From Pacificitalea manganoxidans (GTDB lineage: Bacteria > Pseudomonadota > Alphaproteobacteria > Rhodobacterales > Rhodobacteraceae): 64,000 bases of DNA. Position 1 is the first letter of the stretch. Each line of letters starts with the position of its first letter. Positions 1 through 21,381 of this stretch are shown piece by piece. The translations under genes and the position numbers were made by a program. The stretch spans positions 2,976,001 to 3,040,000 of the forward strand of contig NZ_CP021404.1 of NCBI RefSeq assembly GCF_002504165.1, in the 5' to 3' direction. Below the pieces are notes generated by a model, which searched no databases, was not told the origin of the DNA, and saw only the letters and a program-made list of their open reading frames with translations.

Positions 1-266
1 CCGACATAGGCTTCGGCGACGATCAGCTCATCCACGTCGAGATTATGGTTGTTCTCGGCGTTGGCGATGGCGGACTGAAGACATTTCTTCACGTCTGCGG
101 CGATCCGCTTCTTGGAGAAGGTCAGCTCGGCCATAGCCTTGTCGACTTTCTTGCCGCGGATCATCTGAGCCACGAGGTTCAGCTTCTGGGGGCTGGTGCG
201 GAGCATCCGCGCCTTGGCCAGCGCTTCATTCTCTGCCACGCGGCGAGGGTTCTTTTCCTTGCCCAT
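1..266 (-). CDS. rplV: 50S ribosomal protein L22, C-terminus cut by window edge
   Basis: This is the N-terminal 88 codons of L22, which binds 23S rRNA and lines the peptide exit tunnel. The protein begins [20 protein letters not shown] and continues with the L22 core ([20 protein letters not shown], then [18 protein letters not shown]). The ATG at 266 lies three bases after the rpsS stop, as expected in an S10 operon. The rest of the gene is outside the window. Confidence 0.95.
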   Translation of the reverse strand, partial: MGKEKNPRRVAENEALAKARMLRTSPQKLNLVAQMIRGKKVDKAMAELTFSKKRIAADVKKCLQSAIANAENNHNLDVDELIVAEAYV

Positions 267-269
267 GAC

Positions 270-548
270 TTATTTCCTCTTCGCTTTCTTATCAGCCGCG
301 TGACCGTAGTAGGTCCGGGTCGGCGAATACTCACCGAACTTCTGGCCGATCATGTCTTCGGACACGTTCACCGGAATGTGCTTGTGACCGTTGTAGACAC
401 CAAAGGTGAGGCCCACGAACTGGGGCAGGATAGTCGAACGGCGCGACCAGATCTTGATGACCTCGTTGCGGCCCGACTCGCGGGATTTTTCGGCCTTTTT
501 GAGGACGTAAGCGTCGACAAACGGGCCTTTCCAGACAGCGCGCGACAT
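270..548 (-). CDS. rpsS: 30S ribosomal protein S19
   Basis: S19 is a small-subunit head protein that works with S13 near the A-site tRNA. The 92-residue product has the usual length and the family signatures [35 protein letters not shown] and [20 protein letters not shown], with a basic C-terminus. It lies between rplB and rplV with 3-bp gaps on each side, so it is translated from the same S10 operon message. Confidence 0.98.
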   Translation of the reverse strand: MSRAVWKGPFVDAYVLKKAEKSRESGRNEVIKIWSRRSTILPQFVGLTFGVYNGHKHIPVNVSEDMIGQKFGEYSPTRTYYGHAADKKAKRK

Positions 549-551
549 GGA

Positions 552-1394
552 TCAGCGCCCCTTCTTCTTGGCGTGCCGCGAGCGGATGATCAGCTTGCTG
601 GACGCCTTGTTTTTGTTGCGAGTGCGAGCACCCTTCGTCGGCTTACCCCACGGCGTAACCGGGTTACGACCGCCCGAGGTCCGGCCTTCACCACCGCCAT
701 GCGGGTGATCGACCGGGTTCATGACCACACCACGCACCGACGGGCGCTTGCCCAGGTGACGGTTGCGGCCGGCTTTGCCGAGGTTCTGGTTGCTGTTGTC
801 GGGGTTCGACACGGCACCAACGGTTGCCATGCATTCCTGACGCACCATGCGCAGCTCGCCCGAGGACAGGCGAATCTGAGCGTAGCCACCGTCACGACCG
901 ACGAACTGGGCATAGGTGCCCGCGGCGCGTGCGATCTGGCCGCCCTTGCCGGGCTTCATCTCGATGTTGTGGACGATCGTTCCGATCGGCATGCCGGAGA
1001 AGGGCATCGCGTTGCCGGGCTTCACATCGGCCTTGGCCGAGGAAATGATCTTGTCACCGATTGCGAGACGCTGGGGAGCGAGAATGTAGGTCTGCTCACC
1101 GTCTTCGTACTGGATCAGCGCGATGAACGCGGTCCGGTTCGGGTCATATTCGATCCGTGCGACGACTGCGGACACGTCGAATTTGTTCCGCTTGAAGTCG
1201 ACGATGCGGTAGAGACGCTTCGCCCCGCCGCCGCGGCGGCGCATCGTGATCCGTCCGGTGTTGTTCCGGCCGCCGTTCTTCGTCAGACCCTGAGTAAGGG
1301 CCTTGACGGGGCGACCTTTCCAAAGCTCCGAACGGTCGATCAGAACCAGCCCGCGCTGGCCAGGCGTCGTCGGTTTATACGACTTGAGTGCCAT
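552..1394 (-). CDS. rplB: 50S ribosomal protein L2
   Basis: L2 is a core 23S rRNA-binding protein needed for subunit association and peptidyl-transferase activity. At 280 residues it is close to the usual ~275. It has the N-terminal [20 protein letters not shown], the central RNA-binding region, and the C-terminal [18 protein letters not shown] segment that carries the conserved His near the peptidyl-transferase centre. The 102-bp gap to rplW is unusually large for this operon and contains a terminator-like hairpin. Confidence 0.98.
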   Translation of the reverse strand: MALKSYKPTTPGQRGLVLIDRSELWKGRPVKALTQGLTKNGGRNNTGRITMRRRGGGAKRLYRIVDFKRNKFDVSAVVARIEYDPNRTAFIALIQYEDGEQTYILAPQRLAIGDKIISSAKADVKPGNAMPFSGMPIGTIVHNIEMKPGKGGQIARAAGTYAQFVGRDGGYAQIRLSSGELRMVRQECMATVGAVSNPDNSNQNLGKAGRNRHLGKRPSVRGVVMNPVDHPHGGGEGRTSGGRNPVTPWGKPTKGARTRNKNKASSKLIIRSRHAKKKGR

Positions 1395-1443
1395 GCTTTC
1401 TGTCTTCCGTAGCTTTGCGCTCCCACGAAACGGGAGCGGTTCT

Positions 1444-1477
1444 TACAAAAAACCAAGGCCCCGGATCGACCGGGGCC
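1444..1477 (-). terminator. Terminator-like hairpin inside the S10 operon (rplW-rplB gap)
   Basis: On the minus strand an 8-bp stem GGCCCCGG/CCGGGGCC with a 5-base loop (1457-1477) is followed by TTGG and then six T residues (1452-1447). This resembles a Rho-independent terminator or attenuator, but it sits between two co-transcribed ribosomal protein genes. It may cause partial termination, mark an RNA 3' end, or simply be a stable hairpin. Confidence 0.5.
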
Positions 1478-1496
1478 ATGGTGATGGGCTCCTGTA

Positions 1497-1793
1497 TTAG
1501 AGGCCCGTGGTCACGTCAATAGTGTTCCCCTCCTCGAGGGTCACATAGGCTTTTTTGACGTCTTTCCGCTTGCCGAGCTGGCCGCGGAAGCGCTTGACTT
1601 TACCCTTGGTGATGGTCGTGTTCACGGCCTTCACCTTCACGCCGAAGAGCTCTTCGATCGCTTCTTTGATCTGGGGTTTGGTCGAATCGACGGAGACCTC
1701 AAAAACGACGGCGTTCGCCTCGGAGGCCATGGTGGCCTTCTCGGTGATCACCGGCTTGCGGATCACGTCGTAATGTTGCGGCTTCGCACTCAT
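1497..1793 (-). CDS. rplW: 50S ribosomal protein L23
   Basis: L23 sits at the exit-tunnel opening and docks trigger factor and SRP. The 98-residue protein has the family pattern: [18 protein letters not shown], then [20 protein letters not shown], then [20 protein letters not shown]. Its ATG overlaps the rplD stop (ATGA, 1790-1793), indicating translational coupling. Confidence 0.98.
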   Translation of the reverse strand: MSAKPQHYDVIRKPVITEKATMASEANAVVFEVSVDSTKPQIKEAIEELFGVKVKAVNTTITKGKVKRFRGQLGKRKDVKKAYVTLEEGNTIDVTTGL

Positions 1794-2410
1794 TTCAGTC
1801 GAGCCTCCAGAGCTTCGACACCCGCCTTCGTGATCACGAGAGTGTCACGCTTCAGGATGTCCATCACGTTAGCGCCCATGCTCGGCAGGACGTCCAGACC
1901 CTTGATGTTGGCGGCGGCCTTGGAGAAGCTTTCGTTCACCTCGGAGCCGTCAATGATCAGGACGCGCTTCCAGCCCAGCTCCTTGACCTGACGGGCCAGG
2001 ACCGAGGTCTTGGCTTCGGCCAGATCGATGTTGTCCAGGACAACCAGGTTGCCGGACGCGGCCTTGGAGCTCAGCGCATGTTTCAGACCCAGCTTGCGGA
2101 TCTTCTTGGGAAGATCGTGGGCGTGGGACCGCGGGGTCGGACCTTTGTAGATACCACCCTTACGGAAGATCGGCGCGTTGCGGTCACCGTGGCGTGCGCC
2201 GCCGGTGCCCTTCTGGCGATAGATCTTCTTGGTCGAGTAGGAGGTCTCAGACCGGGTTTTCACCTTGTGGGTGCCAGCCTGCGCTTTGTTGCGCTGCCAG
2301 CGGACCACACGGTGCAGGATGTCGGCACGGGGTTCCAGGCCGAAGATCTCGTCGTCGAGATCGACGGAGCCGGCGGAGCCCGCGTCCAGTTTGATCACGT
2401 CGAGTTTCAT
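1790..2410 (-). CDS. rplD: 50S ribosomal protein L4
   Basis: L4 is a 23S rRNA-binding protein reaching into the exit tunnel; in gamma-proteobacteria it also represses the S10 operon, which is not demonstrable here. It is 206 residues. The long basic loop is visible ([20 protein letters not shown], then [22 protein letters not shown]), followed by the globular C-terminus. It overlaps rplC and rplW by 4 bp each (ATGA junctions). Confidence 0.98.
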   Translation of the reverse strand: MKLDVIKLDAGSAGSVDLDDEIFGLEPRADILHRVVRWQRNKAQAGTHKVKTRSETSYSTKKIYRQKGTGGARHGDRNAPIFRKGGIYKGPTPRSHAHDLPKKIRKLGLKHALSSKAASGNLVVLDNIDLAEAKTSVLARQVKELGWKRVLIIDGSEVNESFSKAAANIKGLDVLPSMGANVMDILKRDTLVITKAGVEALEARLK

Positions 2411-3249
2411 TCTTCGCCTTCCTTCTTCTCGGCCTCGATGGAAGCCTCAGCCTCCTTCAGGGCAGCGGCTTCCTGAGCAGCTTGCTCCTCAGCGGCGGCC
2501 TTTGCGGCGGCTTCTTCCTCGGCAGCGGCCTGAGCGGCGGCTTCCTCGGCAGCTTTCGCGGCGGCTTCGGCTGCGGAACGCAGGGCACCGGGCAGGATCG
2601 CGTTCTCGGGGAACGGTTTCTTGACGGCGTCCTTGATCGTGACCCAGCCACCTTTGGAGCCCGGAACGGCGCCTTTGACCATGATCAGGCCACGGTCGGC
2701 GTCGGTCTGGACGACCTGCAGGTTCTGGGTGGTAACACGCGCAGCACCCATGTGACCGGCCATCTTCTTACCTTTGAAGACGCGGCCCGGATCCTGACAC
2801 TGACCGGTAGAGCCGTGGGCACGGTGAGAGATCGACACACCATGGGAGGCCCGCAGACCACCGAAGTTGTGACGCTTCATCGCCCCTTGGAAGCCCTTAC
2901 CGATGGAGGTGCCGGACACGTCCACGAACTGGCCTGCGAAGTAATGATCGGCGGTGATTTCCTCACCGACCGCGATCAGGTTCTCAGCGGCGACGCGGAA
3001 TTCCGCGATCTTCCGCTTGGGTTCGACCTTAGCGGCGGAGAAGTGACCGCGCATGGCCTGCGAGGTCCGCTTCGCTTTTGCGGTACCGGCGCCGAGCTGG
3101 ATGGCGGTGTAGCCGTCCTTCTCGGCCGTACGCTGAGCGACGACCTGCAGTTTGTCGAGTTGAAGAACGGTAACAGGAATCTGTTTGCCGTCTTCTTGGA
3201 AGATACGGGTCATCCCGACCTTCTTTGCGATAACGCCAGAGCGCAACAT
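2407..3249 (-). CDS. rplC: 50S ribosomal protein L3 with long Ala/Glu-rich tail
   Basis: L3 binds 23S rRNA and reaches the peptidyl-transferase centre. The core is clear: [20 protein letters not shown] at the start and [20 protein letters not shown] and [18 protein letters not shown] in the middle. At 280 residues it is about 65 longer than the usual ~210. The excess is a C-terminal tail (about residues 225-280) made almost only of Ala, Glu, Lys and Gln and predicted helical. Similar tails occur in Rhodobacterales L3 (recalled, not checked). It overlaps rplD by 4 bp. Confidence 0.97.
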   Translation of the reverse strand: MLRSGVIAKKVGMTRIFQEDGKQIPVTVLQLDKLQVVAQRTAEKDGYTAIQLGAGTAKAKRTSQAMRGHFSAAKVEPKRKIAEFRVAAENLIAVGEEITADHYFAGQFVDVSGTSIGKGFQGAMKRHNFGGLRASHGVSISHRAHGSTGQCQDPGRVFKGKKMAGHMGAARVTTQNLQVVQTDADRGLIMVKGAVPGSKGGWVTIKDAVKKPFPENAILPGALRSAAEAAAKAAEEAAAQAAAEEEAAAKAAAEEQAAQEAAALKEAEASIEAEKKEGEE

Positions 3250-3264
3250 CTGGGGAAGCCCTCC

Positions 3265-3573
3265 TTAAACCTTGATCTCGACGTCGACACCGGCAGCGAG
3301 GTCGAGCTTCATGAGCGCGTCCACGGTCTGCGGGGTCGGGTCAATGATGTCGAGAAGACGCTTGTGGGTGCGGATTTCCCACTGGTCGCGCGACTTCTTG
3401 TCGATATGCGGGCCACGGAGGACCGTGAACTTTTCGATCTTGTTCGGCAGCGGGATCGGGCCACGCACCTGGGCGCCCGTCCGTTTCGCGGTGCTGACGA
3501 TCTCCTGGGTGCTGGCATCCAGGACCCGGTAGTCGAACGCTTTCAGCCGAATGCGAATGTTTTGGCTCTGCAT
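3265..3573 (-). CDS. rpsJ: 30S ribosomal protein S10 (NusE)
   Basis: S10 is a small-subunit head protein that also acts with NusB in antitermination and binds NusG. The 102-residue sequence starts [20 protein letters not shown] and contains [20 protein letters not shown] and [16 protein letters not shown]. It follows tuf after 86 bp and precedes rplC by 15 bp, joining the str and S10 gene groups on one strand. Confidence 0.98.
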   Translation of the reverse strand: MQSQNIRIRLKAFDYRVLDASTQEIVSTAKRTGAQVRGPIPLPNKIEKFTVLRGPHIDKKSRDQWEIRTHKRLLDIIDPTPQTVDALMKLDLAAGVDVEIKV

Positions 3574-3605
3574 TTTAGTGCCTTTCGCGGCGTTGGAGTT
3601 GATAG

Positions 3606-3635
3606 GTGGGCCCCCGGATCATCCCGGAGGCCCAC
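3606..3635 (-). other. Hairpin in the tuf-rpsJ gap
   Basis: An almost perfect inverted repeat, with arms GTGGGCC..CCGG and CCGG..GGCCCAC around a 6-base loop, lies just after tuf copy 1. No T-run follows on the minus strand, so it is not a simple intrinsic terminator. It could be an RNA-processing or stabilising stem between the str and S10 parts of the message. Confidence 0.45.
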
Positions 3636-3659
3636 GTCGAACCCGAAGGTATTTTTTCG

Positions 3660-4835
<1,176 letters not shown>

Positions 4836-4862
4836 GATGGCCTCCTTTAGTCTTGGGGATTG

Positions 4863-4892
4863 GATGCGCGGCGCCGGAGGGCACCGCGCATC
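4863..4892 (-). other. Hairpin in the fusA-tuf gap
   Basis: Inverted repeat GATGCGCGG/CCGCGCATC (9-bp arms) with a 12-base GC-rich loop occupies most of the 69-bp gap between fusA and tuf copy 1. There is no T-run on the minus strand. It may be a processing or stability element. Confidence 0.4.
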
Positions 4893-4904
4893 GTCACGTT
4901 AGGT

Positions 4905-7028
<2,124 letters not shown>

Positions 7029-7055
7029 TGGTTCGGTCCTTAGGCGAAAGTGAAT

Positions 7056-7909
<854 letters not shown>

Positions 7910-8105
7910 TCCGGTTCCCCGTCTAGCTCGTTCAATGTCATATGCGCCTCGCGCGTCCGCAAAACGCAAAAACCGCAGACGCTTCCCTTAATGGAAACGA
8001 TGCGGTGGAATTCCAGAGGATCGGGGTATTTTCCAACCCGGATCGTGACCACTTCAGTTTTGCAAACCAGACAAGCGGGGTTACCCCCTGCGCCTGAGTG
8101 GCCGT

Positions 8106-8134
8106 GCTATATGGGGAGTCGCGGGGCTTGTCAA
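8106..8134 (-). promoter_or_regulatory. Probable promoter of the rpsL-rpsG-fusA-tuf operon
   Basis: On the minus strand TTGACA (8134-8129) is followed after exactly 17 bases by TATAGC (8111-8106), a good vegetative sigma-factor match. Transcription would start near 8099 and give a leader of about 190 nt before rpsL. I see no known regulatory motif in the leader (7910-8099). Confidence 0.65.
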
Positions 8135-8201
8135 CAGCGCCACCCTTGCCGGGAGCATAAAGGGCACTTGGCGCAGATCAGGGGGCGACTATGATGCCGC
8201 C

Positions 8202-9338
8202 ATGATGGAAACACCCCCTGACGACACCGCCTCATCCCCTGCCCCACGGCCTCGGCTGCTATTGCATATAGGACAGCCCAAGACCGGGACCACCGCGCTC
8301 CAGCGCGCCCTGCATGCCGCCCGGCAGCACCTGCTGGACCAGCACGGCATCTATTACCCGGTCCTCAGTTCCCGTGGCACCCATACACGCCTGAAACCAC
8401 ATCTGCTGAATGCGCTGGATGAGGACGCGCGCCTTGTCCACCAGATGGGCGGAACCCATGCGGAGGCTATGGCGGAATCCGCGCGCGCCTGGGATCGCAT
8501 CGGTACGGATATTCAGAAGATACGCCCGGACCAAGTGATTATCAGTTCTGAGTCGCTGTATAAGCCCCTCGACGACGGTCAGATCGCCCGCCTGCGCGGC
8601 CTGCTCGATCCGTGGTTTCGCGAGGTTCAGGTCGTCGTCTATCTCCGCGATCCTGTTTCGCGCTTTATCTCTGGCGCGCAGCAGCGGCTCAAGATCCGGG
8701 CCGAGTTTTCGCGCGGCTCCGGCTCAGCCTTGCGCGAAGTCATCGAGAGCTTTGAAAAGCTCGGATACCCTCTGGACGTCCGCTCGTTCGACACGGCACG
8801 GACCCACCCCAATGGCGTCGTTGCGGATTTCGCCGAGAGCTACCTGCCCGACACTGCGCGTGACGTTGTGATCGCCGAAGACACCCGTGCCAGCCACGCC
8901 GGCCGCACCGTCAACAGCAGCCTGTCCGCCGAGGCGATGTATCTGATGCAGAACCTTGCACGCGCCCGGGCCGCCATTGGTGCGCCATTGGACGGAGACG
9001 CCCCGCTGACATCGCGGCGCCGGGCGATCAAAGAACTTGATCAGGAGATCCCGGGCTTCACCCGCCCTGTCCTGCGCCCCGCCATAGCGGAGATCTTGAT
9101 GCGCCGGGATCGCAGCCTGACATGGGTACGGGATCGCTACGGCATCACGTTCGACCGCATCGACTATGACCTCGTCGGCACCGCGCCTGATGACGGGCTC
9201 GACCCGATGGGAGAGATCCGCGATGTGCAACAGATCTGCGAGGTCGATCTGGCGCGCGCGGCTTTGATCGAACGGGCTATCCCCCGCAAGCGGCTCGCGC
9301 GCCGATGGCGGCGACTGTTGCGCGGACACTGGCGTTAG
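8202..9338 (+). CDS. Sulfotransferase-like P-loop protein
   Basis: The 378-residue protein carries IGQPKTGTT (residues 23-31), the 5'-phosphosulfate-binding loop of PAPS-dependent sulfotransferases, followed by QRALHAARQHLLDQHGIYYP and a later VVYLRDPVSRFISGAQQRLK segment matching the 3'-phosphate-binding region (RDP...S). The acceptor cannot be read from sequence. It is a single plus-strand gene between rpoC and rpsL, both on the minus strand. A four-codon upstream ORF overlaps its start codon. Sulfotransferase is the best call; a related nucleotide-binding role is possible. Confidence 0.75.
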   Translation: MMETPPDDTASSPAPRPRLLLHIGQPKTGTTALQRALHAARQHLLDQHGIYYPVLSSRGTHTRLKPHLLNALDEDARLVHQMGGTHAEAMAESARAWDRIGTDIQKIRPDQVIISSESLYKPLDDGQIARLRGLLDPWFREVQVVVYLRDPVSRFISGAQQRLKIRAEFSRGSGSALREVIESFEKLGYPLDVRSFDTARTHPNGVVADFAESYLPDTARDVVIAEDTRASHAGRTVNSSLSAEAMYLMQNLARARAAIGAPLDGDAPLTSRRRAIKELDQEIPGFTRPVLRPAIAEILMRRDRSLTWVRDRYGITFDRIDYDLVGTAPDDGLDPMGEIRDVQQICEVDLARAALIERAIPRKRLARRWRRLLRGHWR

Positions 9339-9374
9339 GCGCACGGGCGGCCAAAGCGCCTTACTAGGACGACA

Positions 9375-9415
9375 AAAAACGGGCGGCGAATATATCGCCG
9401 CCCGTCGTTGTTTTT
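9375..9415. terminator. Bidirectional terminator between the sulfotransferase-like gene and rpoC
   Basis: An 11-bp perfect stem (9379-9389 with 9395-9405, loop of 5) is flanked by TTTTT on the minus strand directly after the stem and by CGTTGTTTTT on the plus strand. It sits between convergent genes and should end transcription from both, with the stronger side for rpoBC. Confidence 0.85.
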
Positions 9416-9448
9416 AGTGGCCCTGATCGATCAGGACGTCAATCACGA

Positions 9449-13690
<4,242 letters not shown>

Positions 13691-13768
13691 TTCAAAATCC
13701 TTGAATTTGGGCGGAAGGGAGAGGCGTGAGGCAGGCCTGAGCCCGCCTCACGAGAGCCGGTGAGCGGC

Positions 13769-17905
<4,137 letters not shown>

Positions 17906-18018
17906 GTGGATCGTCACCTTTCGTCTGTCGCGCATGCAGGCCTGCGGGAAAGGCCGCACCGCTCACGAATGAAGGGGGTTTGAGGTCCAATTCCTGCATA
18001 CCGTCCCACCGGCAGCTC

Positions 18019-18154
18019 CCGAACCTGCGAACTCCGCCTTAGAAAGGGCTCCGACCGGGCCGGATCCGGGGCCTTGGTGCTTCGCGGCGGGCCGCGAAAC
18101 GAAAGCCCTTTCTAAGACAGGTTCGGCTGGGCCCGGAAAATACCGGACCCAGCC
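18019..18154 (-). promoter_or_regulatory. Nested long stem in the rplL-rpoB gap, probable RNase III/attenuation site
   Basis: Two perfect nested inverted repeats span 18019-18126: an outer 9-bp arm pair (18019-18027 with 18118-18126) and an inner 13-bp pair (18038-18050 with 18104-18116), enclosing an 8-bp hairpin (18081-18098). A further 12-bp stem with one mismatch lies at 18125-18154, next to rplL and sharing two bases with the outer arm, so the two may compete. In E. coli this gap carries an RNase III cleavage stem and an attenuator; the same role here is inferred. Confidence 0.6.
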
Positions 18155-18179
18155 AATTTTCGAACGGGTTTGACCCCGA

Positions 18180-18560
18180 TTACTTGAGCTCGACTTCGGC
18201 GCCGGCTGCTTCCAGCTTCGCCTTGATGTCTTCGGCTTCGTCCTTGGAGACCTGCTCCTTGACGGCTTTGCCGCCGGCTTCGACCAGCTCTTTGGCTTCT
18301 TTGAGGCCCAGGCCGGTCAGGGCGCGGACTTCTTTGATGACGTTGATTTTCTGAGCGCCAGCGGCTTTCAGGATCACGTCGAACTCGGTCTGCTCTTCAG
18401 CAGCAGCGGCGTCGCCACCGGCAGCCGGACCAGCCATCATCACAGCGCCGCCAGCGGCGGGCTCGATGCCATACTCGTCTTTGAGGATGGTTTTCAGTTC
18501 TTGTGCTTCGAGAAGGGTCAGACCCACGATCTCTTCGGCAAGTTTCTTCAGATCAGCCAT
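18180..18560 (-). CDS. rplL: 50S ribosomal protein L7/L12
   Basis: L7/L12 is the multicopy stalk protein that recruits translation GTPases. The 126 residues comprise an N-terminal dimerisation helix ([20 protein letters not shown]), an Ala/Gly-rich hinge (about 38-56) and the C-terminal factor-binding domain with [20 protein letters not shown]. It lies 68 bp after rplJ, in the usual order. Confidence 0.98.
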   Translation of the reverse strand: MADLKKLAEEIVGLTLLEAQELKTILKDEYGIEPAAGGAVMMAGPAAGGDAAAAEEQTEFDVILKAAGAQKINVIKEVRALTGLGLKEAKELVEAGGKAVKEQVSKDEAEDIKAKLEAAGAEVELK

Positions 18561-18628
18561 AATACTGTTTCCGTTTCTTTAAGATGTGTTCCAACGTCAG
18601 GGTGTTCAACCCTACGCAGGTCTCTCGA

Positions 18629-19147
18629 TCACGCGGCTTCCGCCCGCTCCTCGATGGTCGACAGGATGCTCGCGATGTTCGAAGCAGGCGCGCCAATGGC
18701 CCCGGCGATGTTGCTGGCGGGTGCACCGATACAGCCGACGATGGAAGCAATAAGCTCCTCGCGCGACGGCATATCGGACACTGCCTTGACACCGGCCCGG
18801 TCCAGGAACGTCTCGCCCATGGCACCACCGAGGATCTCGAACTTCGAGTTATCCTTGGCGAAGCCCTCGGCGACCTTGGCAGCAGCCACGGGGTCTTCCG
18901 AGTAGGCAAGAACGGTCATGCCCGTGAGAAGGTCGCCGATGCTTGCGCAAGGCTTCCCCTCGAGGGCGATTTTGGCGAGCCTGTTCTTGGCAACGCGCAC
19001 AGACCCACCCGCTTCACGCATGTTCGCGCGCAGGTCCTGCATCTCTGCAACCGTGAGACCTTCGTAGTGGGCAACCACAACGACGCCAGAGCTTTCGAAG
19101 ATCTGGCCGAGTTCCTCGACCACTTTCTCTTTCTGGGCTCTATCCAC
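18629..19147 (-). CDS. rplJ: 50S ribosomal protein L10
   Basis: L10 anchors L7/L12 to the ribosome and usually represses its own operon. The 172-residue protein starts [20 protein letters not shown] and contains [20 protein letters not shown] and [13 protein letters not shown]. The C-terminal helices that bind L12 dimers include a local repeat IGAPASNIA (twice). The start codon is GTG at 19147, with TTGGAG eight bases upstream. A 259-bp leader separates it from rplA. Confidence 0.97.
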   Translation of the reverse strand: MDRAQKEKVVEELGQIFESSGVVVVAHYEGLTVAEMQDLRANMREAGGSVRVAKNRLAKIALEGKPCASIGDLLTGMTVLAYSEDPVAAAKVAEGFAKDNSKFEILGGAMGETFLDRAGVKAVSDMPSREELIASIVGCIGAPASNIAGAIGAPASNIASILSTIEERAEAA

Positions 19148-19406
19148 AGTTTCACTCCAAGTATGGAGGGTCTCCCCTCCGGCTCATGTTGCCCCGCGTT
19201 CCGGTCAGGCCGGCACACGAGGTTCGGGTCCAATTGCATGGGTCCCGAGGCCAAAATCACCCGAGGGAACACCCTCGAAGAAACTTGTCTCGTTCCCCAT
19301 CTCAGGAAGGAATTACGAAGCTTCCGCTCCACCCTCCGTCTCGGACAGGACGGGGCCGGTAGGGTGGCCCCGTCATTCAATCCGGGAGATACCCCGGACA
19401 GAATTC
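19148..19406 (-). promoter_or_regulatory. Leader region upstream of rplJ (candidate L10 autoregulatory leader)
   Basis: This 259-bp untranslated gap holds two stems near its rplA end: TCCGGG/CCCGGA (19381-19398) and a 9-bp stem GACGGGGCC/GGCCCCGTC (19349-19374). No T-run follows either. In other bacteria L10 binds its own mRNA leader here; I cannot identify the binding structure from reading alone. Confidence 0.35.
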
Positions 19407-20123
19407 TTATTCGGCGGCAACGGCCTGTGCCTCGGTCGCGTTGGCGACATCGACGGACACACCCGGGCCCATGGTCGAGGACAGCGACACGCGCTTCATG
19501 TAGGTGCCTTTGGCGCCGGCGGGTTTCGCCTTGGCCACGGCATCGCAGAACGCGCGGATGTTCTCGGCCAGTTTCTCGGCGTCGAAGGAGGCTTTGCCCA
19601 CACCGGCGTGCACGACACCGGCCTTCTCGACCTTGAACTGAACCTCACCGCCTTTGGCGGCTTCGACGGCGGCGGCGACGTCGGGGGTCACGGTGCCGAC
19701 CTTCGGGTTCGGCATCAGGTTCCGGGGGCCCAGAACCTTACCCAGACGACCGACGATGGGCATCATGTCCGGGGTCGCGATGCAACGATCAAAGTCGATC
19801 TTGCCGCCCTGGATGGTTTCCATCAGGTCTTCCGCACCGACGATATCGGCGCCCGCTTTCTTGGCTTCTTCTGCCTTGTCGCCACGGGCGAAGACCGCAA
19901 CGCGGACCTCTTTGCCGGTGCCGTTGGGCAGCGAAACCTTGCCGCGAACCATCTGATCGGCGTGACGCGGGTCAACACCCAGGTTCACGGCGATCTCGAC
20001 GGTTTCGTCGAACTTGGCCGAGGCGTTCGCTTTGATCAGCGCAACGGCGTCCTCGACGGTGATGTTATCTTTGCCAGCAAAGGCTTCGCGCGCGGCGCGG
20101 GTACGTTTTCCGAGCTTGGCCAT
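19407..20123 (-). CDS. rplA: 50S ribosomal protein L1
   Basis: L1 forms the mobile stalk next to the E site. The 238-residue sequence has [40 protein letters not shown] and [20 protein letters not shown], all family hallmarks. It begins 3 bp after rplK ends, so the two are co-transcribed and probably coupled. Confidence 0.98.
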   Translation of the reverse strand: MAKLGKRTRAAREAFAGKDNITVEDAVALIKANASAKFDETVEIAVNLGVDPRHADQMVRGKVSLPNGTGKEVRVAVFARGDKAEEAKKAGADIVGAEDLMETIQGGKIDFDRCIATPDMMPIVGRLGKVLGPRNLMPNPKVGTVTPDVAAAVEAAKGGEVQFKVEKAGVVHAGVGKASFDAEKLAENIRAFCDAVAKAKPAGAKGTYMKRVSLSSTMGPGVSVDVANATEAQAVAAE

Positions 20124-20126
20124 GAC

Positions 20127-20555
20127 TTACCCTTTCACCTCGACACCCATCGACCGGGCGGAGCCCAGGATGATCTGCATTGCTGCTTCCACGTCGTTCG
20201 CGTTGAGGTCCTTCATTTTGGCCTCAGCGATTTCCTTCACCTGCGCTTTGGTCACAGTGCCTGCCGTGGCGCGGCCCGGCGTGTTGGCGCCGGATTTCAG
20301 CTTCGCGGCCTTCTTGAGGTAATAAGACGCGGGCGGCGTCTTGATTTCCATCGTGAAGGATTTGTCCTGGTAATAGGTGATCACGGTCGGGCACGGCGCA
20401 CCGGGCTCCATGTCCTGCGTCTTGGCGTTGAACGCCTTGCAGAATTCCATGATGTTAATGCCGCGCTGACCCAGCGCAGGACCGACGGGCGGGGACGGGT
20501 TCGCCTGCCCTGCCTTGACCTGCAGCTTCATCTTGCCTGCAACTTTCTTGGCCAT
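20127..20555 (-). CDS. rplK: 50S ribosomal protein L11
   Basis: L11 binds the GTPase-associated centre of 23S rRNA. The 142-residue protein starts [20 protein letters not shown], includes [20 protein letters not shown] and has the C-terminal rRNA-binding domain. It lies 102 bp after nusG; a perfect 16-bp palindrome (20623-20638) is in that gap. Confidence 0.98.
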   Translation of the reverse strand: MAKKVAGKMKLQVKAGQANPSPPVGPALGQRGINIMEFCKAFNAKTQDMEPGAPCPTVITYYQDKSFTMEIKTPPASYYLKKAAKLKSGANTPGRATAGTVTKAQVKEIAEAKMKDLNANDVEAAMQIILGSARSMGVEVKG

Positions 20556-20622
20556 GTGGCCTCTCCTTCTTCCAACGAACCGCCGTCGCGACGGGGCTCT
20601 CTACGTTGTCGTGGTCCGGGCC

Positions 20623-20638
20623 GGACGGCGCGCCGTCC
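20623..20638. repeat. Perfect 16-bp palindrome between nusG and rplK
   Basis: The sequence GGACGGCGCGCCGTCC is its own reverse complement. It has no loop, so as RNA it would form a shorter hairpin, and no T-run follows. It may be a weak attenuator or a protein-binding dyad upstream of rplK. Confidence 0.35.
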
Positions 20639-20657
20639 TTACCTCCCACGCGGTTCC

Positions 20658-21191
20658 TCAGGCTTCCTTGGAGACCTGAGTGAATTCCAATTCGACCGGC
20701 GTGGCGCGACCAAAGATCGACACCGTGACCTTCAGACGCTGTGCACCGTCATCGACATCCTCGACCATCCCGGCGAAGCCCTCGAACGGACCGTCGGTCA
20801 CGTTCACCTGCTCGCCGACCTGATAGGTGATCAGCGACCGCGGCTGCTGCTCGCCCTCTTCGACCCGGTTGAGAATCGCGTTCACCTCGTGATCGCGCAT
20901 CGGCATCGGCTTGCCCTGCGGCCCGAGGAAGCCGGTCACCCGGTTAATCGATGTAATCAGGTGATAGCCCTGATCCGTCATCTCCATGCGCACCAGCACA
21001 TAGCCGGGCATGAAGCGACGCTCTGCGGTCACCTTCTTGCCGCGACGAACCTCGATGACCTCCTCGGTCGGGACGAGAACTTCTTCGATCTCTTCCTCCA
21101 GACCGGCAGCGGCCACGTCATGCTTGATCTGTTCGGCGATCTTCTTCTCGAAGTTCGAGAGAACGCTCACCGAATACCAACGCTTCGCCAT
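20658..21191 (-). CDS. nusG: Transcription termination/antitermination factor NusG
   Basis: NusG binds RNA polymerase through its NGN domain and S10 or Rho through its KOW domain. The start MAKRWYSVSVLSNFEKKIAE at 21191 gives 177 residues and has AAGGA upstream; a longer start would add ten residues of low similarity. KVTAERRFMPGYVLVRMEMT is the NGN core and QVNVTDGPFEGFAGMVEDVD the KOW motif. It lies between secE and rplK. Confidence 0.96.
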   Translation of the reverse strand: MAKRWYSVSVLSNFEKKIAEQIKHDVAAAGLEEEIEEVLVPTEEVIEVRRGKKVTAERRFMPGYVLVRMEMTDQGYHLITSINRVTGFLGPQGKPMPMRDHEVNAILNRVEEGEQQPRSLITYQVGEQVNVTDGPFEGFAGMVEDVDDGAQRLKVTVSIFGRATPVELEFTQVSKEA

Positions 21192-21272
21192 GCCGTCGTC
21201 ATCCTTGCCCGCCGACGCCATGGCGCCGGATTATTCCGTAATTTCCCGCAGTTACCTGCGACTTCCTGAAAC

Positions 21273-21306
21273 AAAAAGCGGCGTGCGACCCGAATCGATG
21301 CACGCC
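21273..21306 (-). terminator. Terminator-like hairpin between secE and nusG
   Basis: On the minus strand a 7-bp stem GGCGTGC/GCACGCC (21306-21280, 13-base loop) is followed by GC and five T residues (21277-21273). This fits a modest intrinsic terminator or attenuator inside the secE-nusG unit. Confidence 0.45.
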
Positions 21307-21381
21307 AGCTTGTATGGAAGTTGGGGTGCCTTACCCGTCTCCCGCTCTGTTTTCAAGAGGATGGAGACGCTTTTCGCGTCT

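Noticed and set aside
3574-3659. Intrinsic terminator between tuf copy 1 and rpsJ
   Set aside because: The hairpin is strong but no T-run follows on the minus strand, and S10 genes would be cut off.
17906-17959. 18-residue N-terminal extension of RpoB
   Set aside because: The family start [17 protein letters not shown] has a good ribosome-binding site; the extension has no conserved features. The same reasoning removed extensions of rpsL, nusG, hprK, EIIA, pyrB, argH, gshA, rsmE and algH.
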